Assembly (NCBI RefSeq): GCF_007785775.2
Contig: NZ_VNIK02000011.1
Location: 1-64,000, forward strand
Length of the DNA stretch: 64,000 nucleotides
DNA from: Flagellimonas hadalis
GTDB taxonomy: Bacteria > Bacteroidota > Bacteroidia > Flavobacteriales > Flavobacteriaceae
Direction: 5' to 3'
Below the pieces are notes generated by a model. The model did no database searches and was not told the origin of the DNA. It saw only the letters and a list, made by a program, of their open reading frames with translations. A program made the translations under genes and the position numbers. This document shows positions 34,282 through 42,268 of this stretch, in pieces (positions within the stretch are counted from its first letter, which is position 1; each line of letters starts with the position of its first letter).

Positions 34282-36177
34282 TTATTTATAGACCACAACA
34301 GACAATGGGGGCAATGTCATCAAAACTGATTGCTCATGGCCGTTCCATGTTGTTTTTGATGGCTTCAGGGTCTTTTTGCCCATGCCACTGCCCGAATACT
34401 TGGCATCATCACTGTTGAACACCAACTTGAGCTGTGTATGCTTTGGCACCCCTACCCTATAGTCTTCACGGGGCACAGGGGTAAAGTTACAGGCCACGAT
34501 CAGGTTGTCCTTTGGATCATTTCCTTTTCTGATATAGGTGACGACCGAGTTTTCCCTGTCGTTGTACTCGATCCATTGGAAACCATCGGGACTGAACTGT
34601 TTTTCGTATAGGGCCGGACTGGTCCTGTACAGCTTGTTCAGATCCTTGATAACTTCTTGGATACCTGAGTGAAAATCATATTGTGTGAGGTGCCACTCCA
34701 GGCTTTCCTGGAAATTCCACTCGGATGATTGCCCAAATTCCCCTCCCATGAACAGCAAATTGCCCCCTGGGTGTGTAAACATGTAACCGAACATGAGCCT
34801 CAAATTGGCAAAACGCTGCCATTCGTCCCCTGGCATTCGATACAAGAGGGATTTTTTTCCATAGACCACCTCATCATGGGAGAACGGTAGCATGAAGTTT
34901 TCCGTAAAGGCATAGGTCATACTGAAGGTAATCGCATTGAGGTCATATGATCGGTGGATAGGTTCTTTTTTAAAGAATTCCAAGGTATCGTGCATCCAGC
35001 CCATCATCCATTTCATACCAAAACCCAGTCCACCATAGTGCACGGGCTTGGTCACGCCCGAAAAGGCCGTGGATTCCTCGGCAATGGTCTGGACCCCTTT
35101 AAAACTTGCATAGACCTCTTGGTTCATCTCCCGAAGGAAGGACATGGCTTCCAGATTTTCATTGTTGCCGTACATATTGGGTTCCCATTCGCCATCTTCC
35201 CGTGAATAGTCCAGGTATAGCATGGATGCCACGGCATCTACCCGAAGTCCGTCCACATGGTATTGGTCCAGCCAAAACACGGCATTACTGATCAAAAAGG
35301 CCCTTACCTCATTTCTTCCATAATTGAAGATGAGGCTCTTCCAATCGGGGTGATAGCCCCTTCGCCTATCCGGGTGCTCATAGAGGTGGGATCCATCAAA
35401 AAAACCAAGTCCGTGGGCATCTTCGGGAAAATGGGACGGCACCCAATCCAAGATCACCCCGATGCCCCGTTGGTGGAACTTATCCACCAGCACCTTAAAG
35501 TCCTCAGGTTTGCCAAAACGGGAGGTCGGCGCAAAATAACCGGTCAGTTGATACCCCCAAGAAGGATCGTAAGGATACTCCATAACAGGCATGAACTCCA
35601 CGTGGGTAAAACCCATTTCATCCACATAGTCCACCAATTCGTCCGCCATTTCAAGATAGGAAAGGGATTCCCAACCATTTTTTTTCTTCCAGGAGGCCAA
35701 ATGTACCTCATAGACGGAATAGGGCCTGTCCAGCCCATTTTTTTCCTCACGGGTATCCATCCATTTGCTGTCCTGCCATTTGTGTGGCGCATCCCAGACC
35801 AAGGAAGCGGTATTCGGGGGCTGCTCACAATACCTCGCGAACGGGTCCGCCTTCTCTGTCCAAATATCGTTGTTGTGGGAATGGATCTTGTATTTGTACT
35901 TGGTCCCCTTGTCCACACCCGGAATAAACCCTTCCCAGATACCACTACCATCCCATCGCACATACAGTTCATGCTCCCCAGTGGTCCAGTAGTTGAAATC
36001 ACCAATGACACAGACGGATTTGGCCGATGGCGCCCAAACGGCAAAATAAGTTCCCTTCACCCCATCCACTTCCGTCAGGTGGGAACCCAATTTGTCATAC
36101 AGGCGGAAATGTTTCCCTGCCTTGAAAAGATCAATATCGAACTCTGTGAAAAAACTATGTGGGATTACCTTGGACAT
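34282..36177 (-). CDS. glgB: 1,4-alpha-glucan branching enzyme
   Basis: From the ATG at 36177 (MSKVIPHSFFTEFDIDLFKAG) the protein has 631 residues. Residues 42-130 form the starch-binding N-terminal beta domain. The GH13 barrel has DWVPSHF (244-250), nucleophile Asp314 in GLRVDAVASM, the acid in AEEST (about 367) and SHDEVVYGKKS later. It introduces alpha-1,6 branches into glycogen. Longer upstream ATGs (to 36327) lack homology and are rejected. It is followed 96 bases on by the GH31 gene; no glgA or glgC is in the window. Confidence 0.95.
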   Translation of the reverse strand: MSKVIPHSFFTEFDIDLFKAGKHFRLYDKLGSHLTEVDGVKGTYFAVWAPSAKSVCVIGDFNYWTTGEHELYVRWDGSGIWEGFIPGVDKGTKYKYKIHSHNNDIWTEKADPFARYCEQPPNTASLVWDAPHKWQDSKWMDTREEKNGLDRPYSVYEVHLASWKKKNGWESLSYLEMADELVDYVDEMGFTHVEFMPVMEYPYDPSWGYQLTGYFAPTSRFGKPEDFKVLVDKFHQRGIGVILDWVPSHFPEDAHGLGFFDGSHLYEHPDRRRGYHPDWKSLIFNYGRNEVRAFLISNAVFWLDQYHVDGLRVDAVASMLYLDYSREDGEWEPNMYGNNENLEAMSFLREMNQEVYASFKGVQTIAEESTAFSGVTKPVHYGGLGFGMKWMMGWMHDTLEFFKKEPIHRSYDLNAITFSMTYAFTENFMLPFSHDEVVYGKKSLLYRMPGDEWQRFANLRLMFGYMFTHPGGNLLFMGGEFGQSSEWNFQESLEWHLTQYDFHSGIQEVIKDLNKLYRTSPALYEKQFSPDGFQWIEYNDRENSVVTYIRKGNDPKDNLIVACNFTPVPREDYRVGVPKHTQLKLVFNSDDAKYSGSGMGKKTLKPSKTTWNGHEQSVLMTLPPLSVVVYK

Positions 36178-36339
36178 ACTTGAGGATTTGACATTTACAA
36201 TATTAAGCATCTTTGTCCAAGAATACGACTTTGACCACTTATATCGGAAAGAAAACAACATTTTTAAAAAATTGGAACGCTTTTTGATTTTCTTGTCATG
36301 ACAAACAAAGAATGAAGAGAAATCCAAAATCCAAAAATC

Positions 36340-36918
36340 ATGAATAGACTCAACACTTTTTTAGGGGCATTTTTAGTACTTTTTATCATATCTTGTGAAG
36401 GACCCGAAGGCCCTCCAGGACCTCCCGGTTTCGACGGTGCACCCGGCCAAGATGGACTTGATGGCATACAAGGTCAGGTAGTGGAAGTGGAAAACGTCAA
36501 TTTTGGTTACGATGCGGAAGGCAATATTTTCAGCACCCTGATCAACTTTAGCGATGTGACCGACTTTGAAGTTTTTGAAGCAGATGCCGTTTTGGTTTAC
36601 AGGTATGCCGGTTCCATCTCTTTGGACGATGGCAGTATGGCCGACTTATGGAGCCAAATCCCACAGAACTATTTTCTGCCCGAAGGGACCATCCAATATG
36701 TTTTTGAACACACTTTTGTGGACCTGGAACTGTTCATCGATGGTAACTTTGATCTTTCTACATTGAGCACCGACTTTACGGACGACCAAATTTTCAGGAT
36801 CGTATTTGTGCCCAGCGTATATGCCGAAGCATCCAAAATGGATACCTCAAACATCGAAAATGTGATGTCCGCATTGGGCATACAAGAAAATCAGGTAAAG
36901 AAATTGGACTTGAACTGA
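36340..36918 (+). CDS. Lipoprotein with a short collagen-like Gly-X-Y segment
   Basis: The 192-residue protein has a lipoprotein signal (MNRLNTFLGAFLVLFIISC, Cys19). It continues directly into about nine Gly-X-Y triplets (EGPEGPPGPPGFDGAPGQDG, then LDGIQGQ). Residues 48-190 form a soluble domain with no recognised motif. The triplet stretch could trimerise the exposed head. Similar small proteins with an N-terminal collagen-like stalk are seen in Flavobacteria, but the function is unknown. It diverges from glgB. Confidence 0.8.
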   Translation: MNRLNTFLGAFLVLFIISCEGPEGPPGPPGFDGAPGQDGLDGIQGQVVEVENVNFGYDAEGNIFSTLINFSDVTDFEVFEADAVLVYRYAGSISLDDGSMADLWSQIPQNYFLPEGTIQYVFEHTFVDLELFIDGNFDLSTLSTDFTDDQIFRIVFVPSVYAEASKMDTSNIENVMSALGIQENQVKKLDLN

Positions 36919-36944
36919 TTTTGACATAAATGTTTACCTTGAAG

Positions 36945-36974
36945 TCCCATTGGAGTTTCCAGTGGGATTTTTTT
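36945..36974 (+). terminator. Intrinsic terminator of the collagen-like lipoprotein gene
   Basis: A 9-base stem (TCCCATTGG / CCAGTGGGA, one G-T pair) with an AGTTT loop is followed by seven T, 27 bases after the stop codon. Confidence 0.88.
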
Positions 36975-37043
36975 ATTTTTCTCCTCAATAAAACTGAAAG
37001 GAAAAAAGTCCTGCTACGTCTAATAACTTAAAAAGTCGCATAC

Positions 37044-37541
37044 ATGGGAAAAAGATTGCTATTGATCGTACTGGTCGTCCTTTCGGGATGCAAGGGCCAT
37101 ACGCAGGAGAAAGAAAATAAAAAGAAAACCGAAAAAGAGACCACCTTCAAGGTGAACAAGACCGATGCCGAATGGCGTGCCGAATTGACGGACATGGAAT
37201 ATCAAGTTTTGAGAAAGGCAGCCACTGAACGGGCCTTTTCGAGCGACCTGTTGGACAACAAACAAAAAGGTACCTATGTATGTGCCGGTTGCGGCACGCC
37301 CCTTTTCAAGAGTGAGCACAAATTTGATTCCGGAACGGGATGGCCCAGTTTTGACAGGGAAATCAAGGGCAATGTAGCCTATGACGTGGATTACAATATC
37401 GGGGTGGCCCGTTCGGAAGAACATTGCGCAACATGCGGCGGACACTTGGGACATGTTTTTGACGACGGACCCAGGAATACCACCGGGAAAAGGCACTGTA
37501 TCAACGGGGCGGCACTCGATTTTATTCCCGAAGGAAATTGA
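37044..37541 (+). CDS. msrB: Peptide-methionine (R)-S-oxide reductase, lipoprotein form
   Basis: The 165-residue protein has a lipoprotein signal (cysteine 16 in VLSGC), a lysine/glutamate-rich linker (about 20-38) and an MsrB domain. Zinc ligands are Cys80/Cys83 and Cys128/Cys131, and the catalytic Cys152 is in GKRHCIN. The position of the usual resolving cysteine is Thr98 (SGTGWP), so its recycling partner may differ. It should repair oxidised methionine in periplasmic or lipid-anchored proteins. A second MsrB gene follows 14 bases on. Confidence 0.92.
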   Translation: MGKRLLLIVLVVLSGCKGHTQEKENKKKTEKETTFKVNKTDAEWRAELTDMEYQVLRKAATERAFSSDLLDNKQKGTYVCAGCGTPLFKSEHKFDSGTGWPSFDREIKGNVAYDVDYNIGVARSEEHCATCGGHLGHVFDDGPRNTTGKRHCINGAALDFIPEGN

Positions 37542-37555
37542 TCTAAACCAAAACC

Positions 37556-37960
37556 ATGGAAAAAAAATACGGAGTACAGAAAACCGAGCAAGAGTGGGAA
37601 GAGCAACTTTCCGCTGAAGAATATTACGTTTTGCGCCAAAAAGGCACAGAACGCCCCCATACGGGCCAGTACAATCTCCATTTTGAAAACGGTGACTATC
37701 ATTGCAAGGCCTGCAATGCACTACTTTTCAAGAGCGACCACAAATTTGAGAGTGGTTGTGGATGGCCCTCTTTCGACCAAGCTGTGGAAGGGGCCATCGA
37801 ATACATCCGGGACACTTCCCACGGCATGATCCGCACTGAGACCCTTTGCGCCAATTGTGGCAGCCATTTGGGCCATGTTTTCAACGATGGACCACGGGAG
37901 ACCACGGGACAACGATACTGCATCAATTCCGTGAGCATCGATTTTGACTCTGCTGAATAG
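37556..37960 (+). CDS. msrB: Peptide-methionine (R)-S-oxide reductase, cytosolic form
   Basis: The 134-residue protein has no signal peptide. Zinc ligands are Cys50/Cys53 and Cys98/Cys101, the catalytic cysteine is Cys122 in GQRYCIN, and Cys68 (SGCGWP) sits where two-cysteine MsrBs have the resolving residue. It reduces methionine-R-sulfoxide in the cytosol. It is the second of a tandem pair with different compartment and different resolving residue. Confidence 0.93.
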   Translation: MEKKYGVQKTEQEWEEQLSAEEYYVLRQKGTERPHTGQYNLHFENGDYHCKACNALLFKSDHKFESGCGWPSFDQAVEGAIEYIRDTSHGMIRTETLCANCGSHLGHVFNDGPRETTGQRYCINSVSIDFDSAE

Positions 37961-38045
37961 AGGCCCTTTACATTCTTGGACTAAGTAGGTTCGGCATTCC
38001 AAAAAGCTGATTTCACAAACAAAGCCATTTTTGCCTTTTTTCAAC

Positions 38046-38077
38046 TTGGGATTTGGGGATGGTTTTCCGTACTTTTG
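38046..38077 (+). promoter_or_regulatory. Promoter of lpdA
   Basis: TTG (38046-38048), a 21-base spacer and TACTTTTG (38070-38077) form a complete Bacteroidetes promoter. The predicted leader to the ATG at 38131 is about 50 bases. Confidence 0.75.
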
Positions 38078-38130
38078 CACCTGCCGCTTTTAGGCCGGCT
38101 TCAAATCTAACAACTAAAAATCACGATCTA

Positions 38131-39519
38131 ATGAGCAAGTTTGATATAATTGTTTTGGGCAGTGGTCCCGGTGGATATGTTACGGCTATCAGGGCCTCTC
38201 AATTGGGTTTCAAAACAGCCATTGTTGAAAAGGAAAATTTGGGCGGTGTCTGTCTCAATTGGGGATGTATCCCTACCAAGGCCCTACTAAAATCCGCTCA
38301 GGTCTTTGAATATTTGAAGCATGCCGGTGATTACGGATTGAACGCCGAAAACGTGGGACACGATTTTGGTGCCGTGGTCAAGCGAAGCCGCGGGGTAGCC
38401 GATGGGATGAGCAAAGGCGTCCAATTCCTGATGAAAAAGAACAAAATCGAAGTCATCAATGGTTTTGGAACACTAAAAAAAGGAAAAAAAATCGAGGTAA
38501 AATCCGATAGTGGAACCACTGAATATTCCGCAGACCATATCATCATTGCCACAGGGGCGCGAAGCCGTGAATTGCCCAGTCTTCCGCAGGATGGTAAAAA
38601 AGTGATCGGATACAGGGAGGCCATGTCCCTTGACAAACAGCCCAATAAGATGATCGTTGTGGGAAGTGGTGCCATAGGTATCGAGTTTGCCTACTTCTAC
38701 AATTCCATGGGTACCGAGGTGACCGTGGTGGAATTTATGCCCAACATTGTCCCTGTAGAGGACGAGGACGTGTCCAAGCAATTGGAACGTAGCTTCAAAA
38801 AAGCAGGGGTCAAGATCATGACATCGGCCGAGGTCACCAAAGTGGACACTTCGGGAGATGGTGTAAAGGCCACTGTAAAGACCTCCAAAGGTGAAGAAGT
38901 GCTTGAGGCCGACATTGTATTGTCCGCTGTCGGGATCAAGACCAATATTGAAAACATCGGTTTGGAAGATGTGGGCATCGCCGTAGATCGCGATAAGATC
39001 TTGGTGAACGATTACTATCAGACCAATATCCCGGGATATTATGCCATTGGCGATGTGACCCCAGGCCAGGCCCTGGCACACGTTGCCTCTGCCGAAGGTA
39101 TCCTCTGTGTGGAAAAAATAGCGGGTATGCATGTGGAAGCCCTTGATTACGGAAACATCCCCGGATGTACCTATTGCATTCCCGAAGTCGCCTCTGTGGG
39201 ATTGACCGAAAAACAGGCCAAGGAAAAAGGTTACGACATCAAAGTAGGTAAGTTTCCCTTCTCCGCCAGTGGAAAAGCAAAGGCATCCGGAAATCCTGAT
39301 GGTTTTGTCAAGGTCATTTTCGATGCCAAATATGGAGAATGGTTGGGCTGCCACATGATCGGGGTAGGCGTTACCGATATGATCGCCGAGGCCGTTGTGG
39401 CGCGTAAGCTGGAAACCACAGGACACGAAGTATTGAAAGCCGTACACCCCCACCCTACCATGAGCGAGGCGGTGATGGAAGCAGTCGCAGATGCCTATGA
39501 TGAAGTGATCCACCTATAA
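38131..39519 (+). CDS. lpdA: Dihydrolipoyl dehydrogenase
   Basis: From the ATG at 38131 (MSKFDIIVLGSGPGGYV) the protein has 462 residues. It shows the FAD-binding GSGPGG loop, the redox-active disulfide GGVCLNWGCIPTK, the NAD-binding GSGAIGIEFA and the C-terminal HPHPTMSE with the active-site His-Glu pair. It reoxidises lipoamide in pyruvate, 2-oxoglutarate and branched-chain dehydrogenase complexes. An ATG at 38053 lies within the promoter and is rejected. Confidence 0.97.
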   Translation: MSKFDIIVLGSGPGGYVTAIRASQLGFKTAIVEKENLGGVCLNWGCIPTKALLKSAQVFEYLKHAGDYGLNAENVGHDFGAVVKRSRGVADGMSKGVQFLMKKNKIEVINGFGTLKKGKKIEVKSDSGTTEYSADHIIIATGARSRELPSLPQDGKKVIGYREAMSLDKQPNKMIVVGSGAIGIEFAYFYNSMGTEVTVVEFMPNIVPVEDEDVSKQLERSFKKAGVKIMTSAEVTKVDTSGDGVKATVKTSKGEEVLEADIVLSAVGIKTNIENIGLEDVGIAVDRDKILVNDYYQTNIPGYYAIGDVTPGQALAHVASAEGILCVEKIAGMHVEALDYGNIPGCTYCIPEVASVGLTEKQAKEKGYDIKVGKFPFSASGKAKASGNPDGFVKVIFDAKYGEWLGCHMIGVGVTDMIAEAVVARKLETTGHEVLKAVHPHPTMSEAVMEAVADAYDEVIHL

Positions 39520-39528
39520 GAAGGCAAT

Positions 39529-39810
39529 ATGTTGAAGCTATTTAGGGCCACCGCCATTTTAGAGGGAATTTCCTATTTGTTGCTTTTTGGTATGACCATG
39601 CCCTTGAAACATTGGGCGGACATTCCCGAACCCAACAAATTTGTGGGCTATGCCCATGGGATTCTATTTATCCTCTATGTGGTCGTGGCCTTGATTTTTT
39701 GTTGGGAGCGCAAGTGGGGCATCAAACGGTACATTATCCTATTTGTGGCATCCCTGCTTCCCTTCGGGACCTTCTATGCAGATAAAAAATATTTGAAGGA
39801 GCTAGCCTAA
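39529..39810 (+). CDS. DUF3817 family membrane protein
   Basis: The 93-residue protein has three or so hydrophobic segments and the DUF3817 phrases ATAILEGISYLLL, MPLKHW, PNKFVGYAHG and LPFGTFYADKKYL. Its function is unknown. It starts nine bases after lpdA and its 3' end overlaps aroQ (convergent) by nine bases. Confidence 0.88.
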   Translation: MLKLFRATAILEGISYLLLFGMTMPLKHWADIPEPNKFVGYAHGILFILYVVVALIFCWERKWGIKRYIILFVASLLPFGTFYADKKYLKELA

Positions 39811-40218
39811 AAAACTCTGGATGGCCAGATCATAACTCTGTAGGCCAAATCCCAAGATCACTCCTTTCGCCCCAGGCGATATGTACGAGACATGCCTGTA
39901 TTCCTCCCGCTTATGGGTGTTGGAGATATGGACCTCAACAACAGGCGTCGTCACGGCCTTTACCGCATCCCCAATACCCACCGAAGTATGGGTATAGGCA
40001 GCGGCGTTCAAGATGATGCCGTCATAATCAAAACCCACTTTCTGGATTTTACTGATAATTTCCCCTTCAATATTGGATTGGAAGTACTCCAGTTCCACTT
40101 GTGGAAATTGCTGCTGTAACTGTTTAAAATAGTCTTCAAAAGTGGTACTCCCGTACACTTCAGGTTCCCGTTTGCCCAAGAGGTTCAGATTGGGGCCGTT
40201 GATGATGATCAGTTTCAT
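39802..40218 (-). CDS. aroQ: Type II 3-dehydroquinate dehydratase
   Basis: The 138-residue protein begins MKLIIINGPNLNLLGKREPE with the catalytic Tyr just after (VYG), then NAAAYTHTS and HISNTHKREEYR, the type II signature. It dehydrates 3-dehydroquinate in the shikimate pathway. The 3' end converges with DUF3817. No other shikimate gene is in the window. Confidence 0.96.
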   Translation of the reverse strand: MKLIIINGPNLNLLGKREPEVYGSTTFEDYFKQLQQQFPQVELEYFQSNIEGEIISKIQKVGFDYDGIILNAAAYTHTSVGIGDAVKAVTTPVVEVHISNTHKREEYRHVSYISPGAKGVILGFGLQSYDLAIQSFLG

Positions 40219-40250
40219 ACTGGTAAAAGTAGGATATTTTTAAAGCACAA

Positions 40251-40280
40251 AAAAAGCGGAAGTGATCACTTCCGCTTTTT
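40251..40280 (-). terminator. Intrinsic terminator of the outer-membrane beta-barrel gene
   Basis: A perfect palindrome (15 bases per side, core GCGGAAGTGATCACTTCCGC) with A-runs on one side and T-runs on the other lies 22 bases past the stop at 40302. It can act in both directions. Confidence 0.85.
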
Positions 40281-40301
40281 ATTTCATGTAATGGTACGGG
40301 T

Positions 40302-40814
40302 TTAATTGAACCTATACCCAGCACCAACGGTAAGGGTATTGATATCCACAAAATCTCCAAAATCTCCGCCTCTGGATACTTGGAAGCCATATCTTGCCTC
40401 CACAAACCAGTTGGAATCGATTTGGTAACCACCACCAATGGCGAGGTCAAGACCAAACTCACCATCAGGAAGATCTTCCAACAAGTAGTTGATCTGTGGT
40501 CCTCCTTGGATGTTGAACTTATCGGCAACCTTATATTTGAACATCACAGGAATGTACAACGAGGTTAGATCGTCCACAAAGCTGAAGAGCAAAGAGGGCT
40601 CAATGTCAAAATCCTCCGAAAGCTCAAAATTATAGCCCCCTCCTAGATAAAACCCTAGTTCACTGTCACTTGCATCCCCAAAAAAGTCATCGCCAGTGTC
40701 AACGCTGACAGATACATTGTTGAAACCGGCCTTGGCAGCAAAACCTTCTTGGCCATATGTGCTGATGGTCAAAACAAACACAAAAAATACCGATAGAACA
40801 AATTGTTTTTTCAC
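40302..40814 (-). CDS. Small outer-membrane beta-barrel protein
   Basis: The 170-residue protein has a signal peptide (MKKQFVLSVFFVFVLTISTYG) followed by GFAAKAGFNNVSVSV, alternating short beta strands, and a C-terminal aromatic strand (NTLTVGAGYRFN). This is the outer-membrane beta-barrel (porin-like, OmpX/opacity type) pattern. Its specific role is unknown. Two similar genes follow upstream on the same strand. Confidence 0.82.
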   Translation of the reverse strand: MKKQFVLSVFFVFVLTISTYGQEGFAAKAGFNNVSVSVDTGDDFFGDASDSELGFYLGGGYNFELSEDFDIEPSLLFSFVDDLTSLYIPVMFKYKVADKFNIQGGPQINYLLEDLPDGEFGLDLAIGGGYQIDSNWFVEARYGFQVSRGGDFGDFVDINTLTVGAGYRFN

Positions 40815-40838
40815 GATAATATAGTTTTAGTTAATGTA

Positions 40839-40846
40839 CAAATATA
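40839..40846 (-). promoter_or_regulatory. Candidate promoter -7 element of the 40302-40814 gene
   Basis: The minus strand reads TATATTTG, 25 bases before the ATG at 40814. No -33 TTG at the expected distance. Confidence 0.45.
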
Positions 40847-40920
40847 ACAATGTCCTTCTTTAATCTTTTGTGGGAAAATTAAAATGTTTTGTTATGGGTC
40901 AATTTTCCCAGACATAAAAA

Positions 40921-40940
40921 AAGCAGGTTTTCACCTGCTT
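40921..40940 (-). terminator. Intrinsic terminator of the 40965-41426 gene
   Basis: Stem AAGCAGGT / ACCTGCTT with a TTTC loop, followed by a run of T on the minus strand, 25 bases past the stop. Confidence 0.88.
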
Positions 40941-40964
40941 GATATTGTTTTGGAATGCCGTTCA

Positions 40965-41426
40965 TCAATTTATGGCAAACTGTAGCCCAAAACCAAAGGC
41001 ACCCACTTCATTTTCGCCCACTTCACTGAGCACCACGGAGGGTCTCCAATCAAAATTGATCACAAAGGGAATACCATCCACTTTAAAATCCATGCCCACA
41101 TGTGGACGGAGGGCAAAAATATTGTCTGTGTATTTTAAAAAGATGATGCTGGGCCCCACACCGGCATACCAGCGCAGTCCCTTCGCCCCCACAAACTCCT
41201 TGTGGAAGGAATACAGAAAAGTGGCAATGGTGGCATTGTCCTCAAAACCCAGATCGGCCTGGCCCACATGGTTGTCTGAGAAGAAATACTTCCCTGTTGC
41301 CCCAAAAAAAGTGGCTTCATCATAAAGATCGATACCCAGACCCAAGGCCGCCTTGTAGTTGGTCTGTGCCTTAAGGGCTGTTGAACCCAGGGCCGCAATA
41401 GCAATAGCAAAAAGTAATTTTTTCAT
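40965..41426 (-). CDS. Small exported outer-membrane-type protein, unknown function
   Basis: The 153-residue protein has a signal peptide (MKKLLFAIAIAALGSTALKAQ) and amphipathic beta strands (YKAALGLGIDLYDEA, GLRWYAGVGPSII). The last residues are FGFGLQFAIN. The strand pattern and size fit an eight-strand outer-membrane barrel. No ligand can be assigned. A dedicated terminator lies at 40921-40940. Confidence 0.75.
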   Translation of the reverse strand: MKKLLFAIAIAALGSTALKAQTNYKAALGLGIDLYDEATFFGATGKYFFSDNHVGQADLGFEDNATIATFLYSFHKEFVGAKGLRWYAGVGPSIIFLKYTDNIFALRPHVGMDFKVDGIPFVINFDWRPSVVLSEVGENEVGAFGFGLQFAIN

Positions 41427-41504
41427 TTTTTTTTCGTGTTAAATTGGTTAATATTCATGGTTATCAACTGCTTTTTGGGGCTATGAACAGTTGTTTTTCA
41501 ATAT

Positions 41505-42029
41505 TTAGAACAAGAACAGAACTCCCAATGCCACCATGGAAAAATTCCCATCGTTGCTGACATTGATGTACGATACATTGAGTTCCGTGTTACCGGTTAT
41601 ATTATATCCCATCATAGGACGTAAATAAAGTCCTCCATCATTACCTTCATTGATACCCACGGCATAACCAACATCTGCACCCAATTTAAAATCATAGCTA
41701 GGGTATAGTCGCAAAGCCCCGGCAACGGGTATGAACTGTATGTCACCGAAATCGCCGGACACTGTAATTGGTCCTTCGGTATATTCAACTTCGCTGCCAA
41801 ACGCATTGATGAAACCCGTTACAATACCGGCATCTATCAGTTCGGAAACGCCCCAGTGGTACCCAAGGTCCACTCCAAGGCTAAAACTTGAAAAATCCGA
41901 TGCATCACCTACGGGAAGGCCTGCATGAACACCTCCTTTAAAACTAGTCCTGTCGACCTTTTGGGCCGTGGATGTGAAACTTATGGCAACCAAGGCAATG
42001 ATCACCAATACAAATGTCTTTTTCCTCAT
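41505..42029 (-). CDS. Small outer-membrane beta-barrel protein
   Basis: The 174-residue protein has a signal peptide (about 1-22, ending TAQ) and a beta-barrel pattern (FKGGVHAGLPVGD, LGVDLGYHWG, LGADVGYAVGI), ending with an aromatic MVALGVLFLF strand. It resembles the previous two exported proteins only in architecture. Function unknown. Confidence 0.78.
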   Translation of the reverse strand: MRKKTFVLVIIALVAISFTSTAQKVDRTSFKGGVHAGLPVGDASDFSSFSLGVDLGYHWGVSELIDAGIVTGFINAFGSEVEYTEGPITVSGDFGDIQFIPVAGALRLYPSYDFKLGADVGYAVGINEGNDGGLYLRPMMGYNITGNTELNVSYINVSNDGNFSMVALGVLFLF

Positions 42030-42190
42030 ATGTTAAAATTTTGTCAAGAACAAAACGTATTCTTCATGGATATAGTGCACATTTGTACTAAAAATCTTAA
42101 TAAAGACATTCAGGATTTATCGAACACTGAAAGCCCGTTCAAAAAATCTTTCCGAAAATATTGAAACAACTTGTACTGATGCCATCCCAT

Positions 42191-42227
42191 TTGACCAATG
42201 TGCCTTTTCAATTGACCGATGTGCCTT
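42191..42227 (+). repeat. Tandem direct repeat upstream of xerD
   Basis: TTGACCAATGTGCCTT (42191-42206) and TTGACCGATGTGCCTT (42212-42227) are direct repeats differing at one base, with 21-base periodicity (two helical turns). The second copy carries a TTG at 42212-42214, 20 bases before CATATTTG (42235-42242), a near -7 box. It may be an operator or a duplicated -33 element. Confidence 0.6.
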
Positions 42228-42268
42228 GTGAAGCCATATTTGATCATTTTTGTATCTATATTTAGTCC

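Noticed and set aside
35257-36183. Plus-strand frame of 308 codons opposite glgB
   Set aside because: Shadow of the GH13 catalytic domain.
36178-36327. Longer N-terminal starts for glgB
   Set aside because: The added residues are not branching-enzyme-like; the ATG at 36177 matches the family.
36264-36467. Proline/glycine-rich minus-strand frame opposite the collagen-like segment
   Set aside because: A by-product of the Gly-Pro repeat codons read backwards.
38473-39513. Minus-strand frame of 346 codons opposite lpdA
   Set aside because: lpdA is unambiguous on the plus strand; no independent support.
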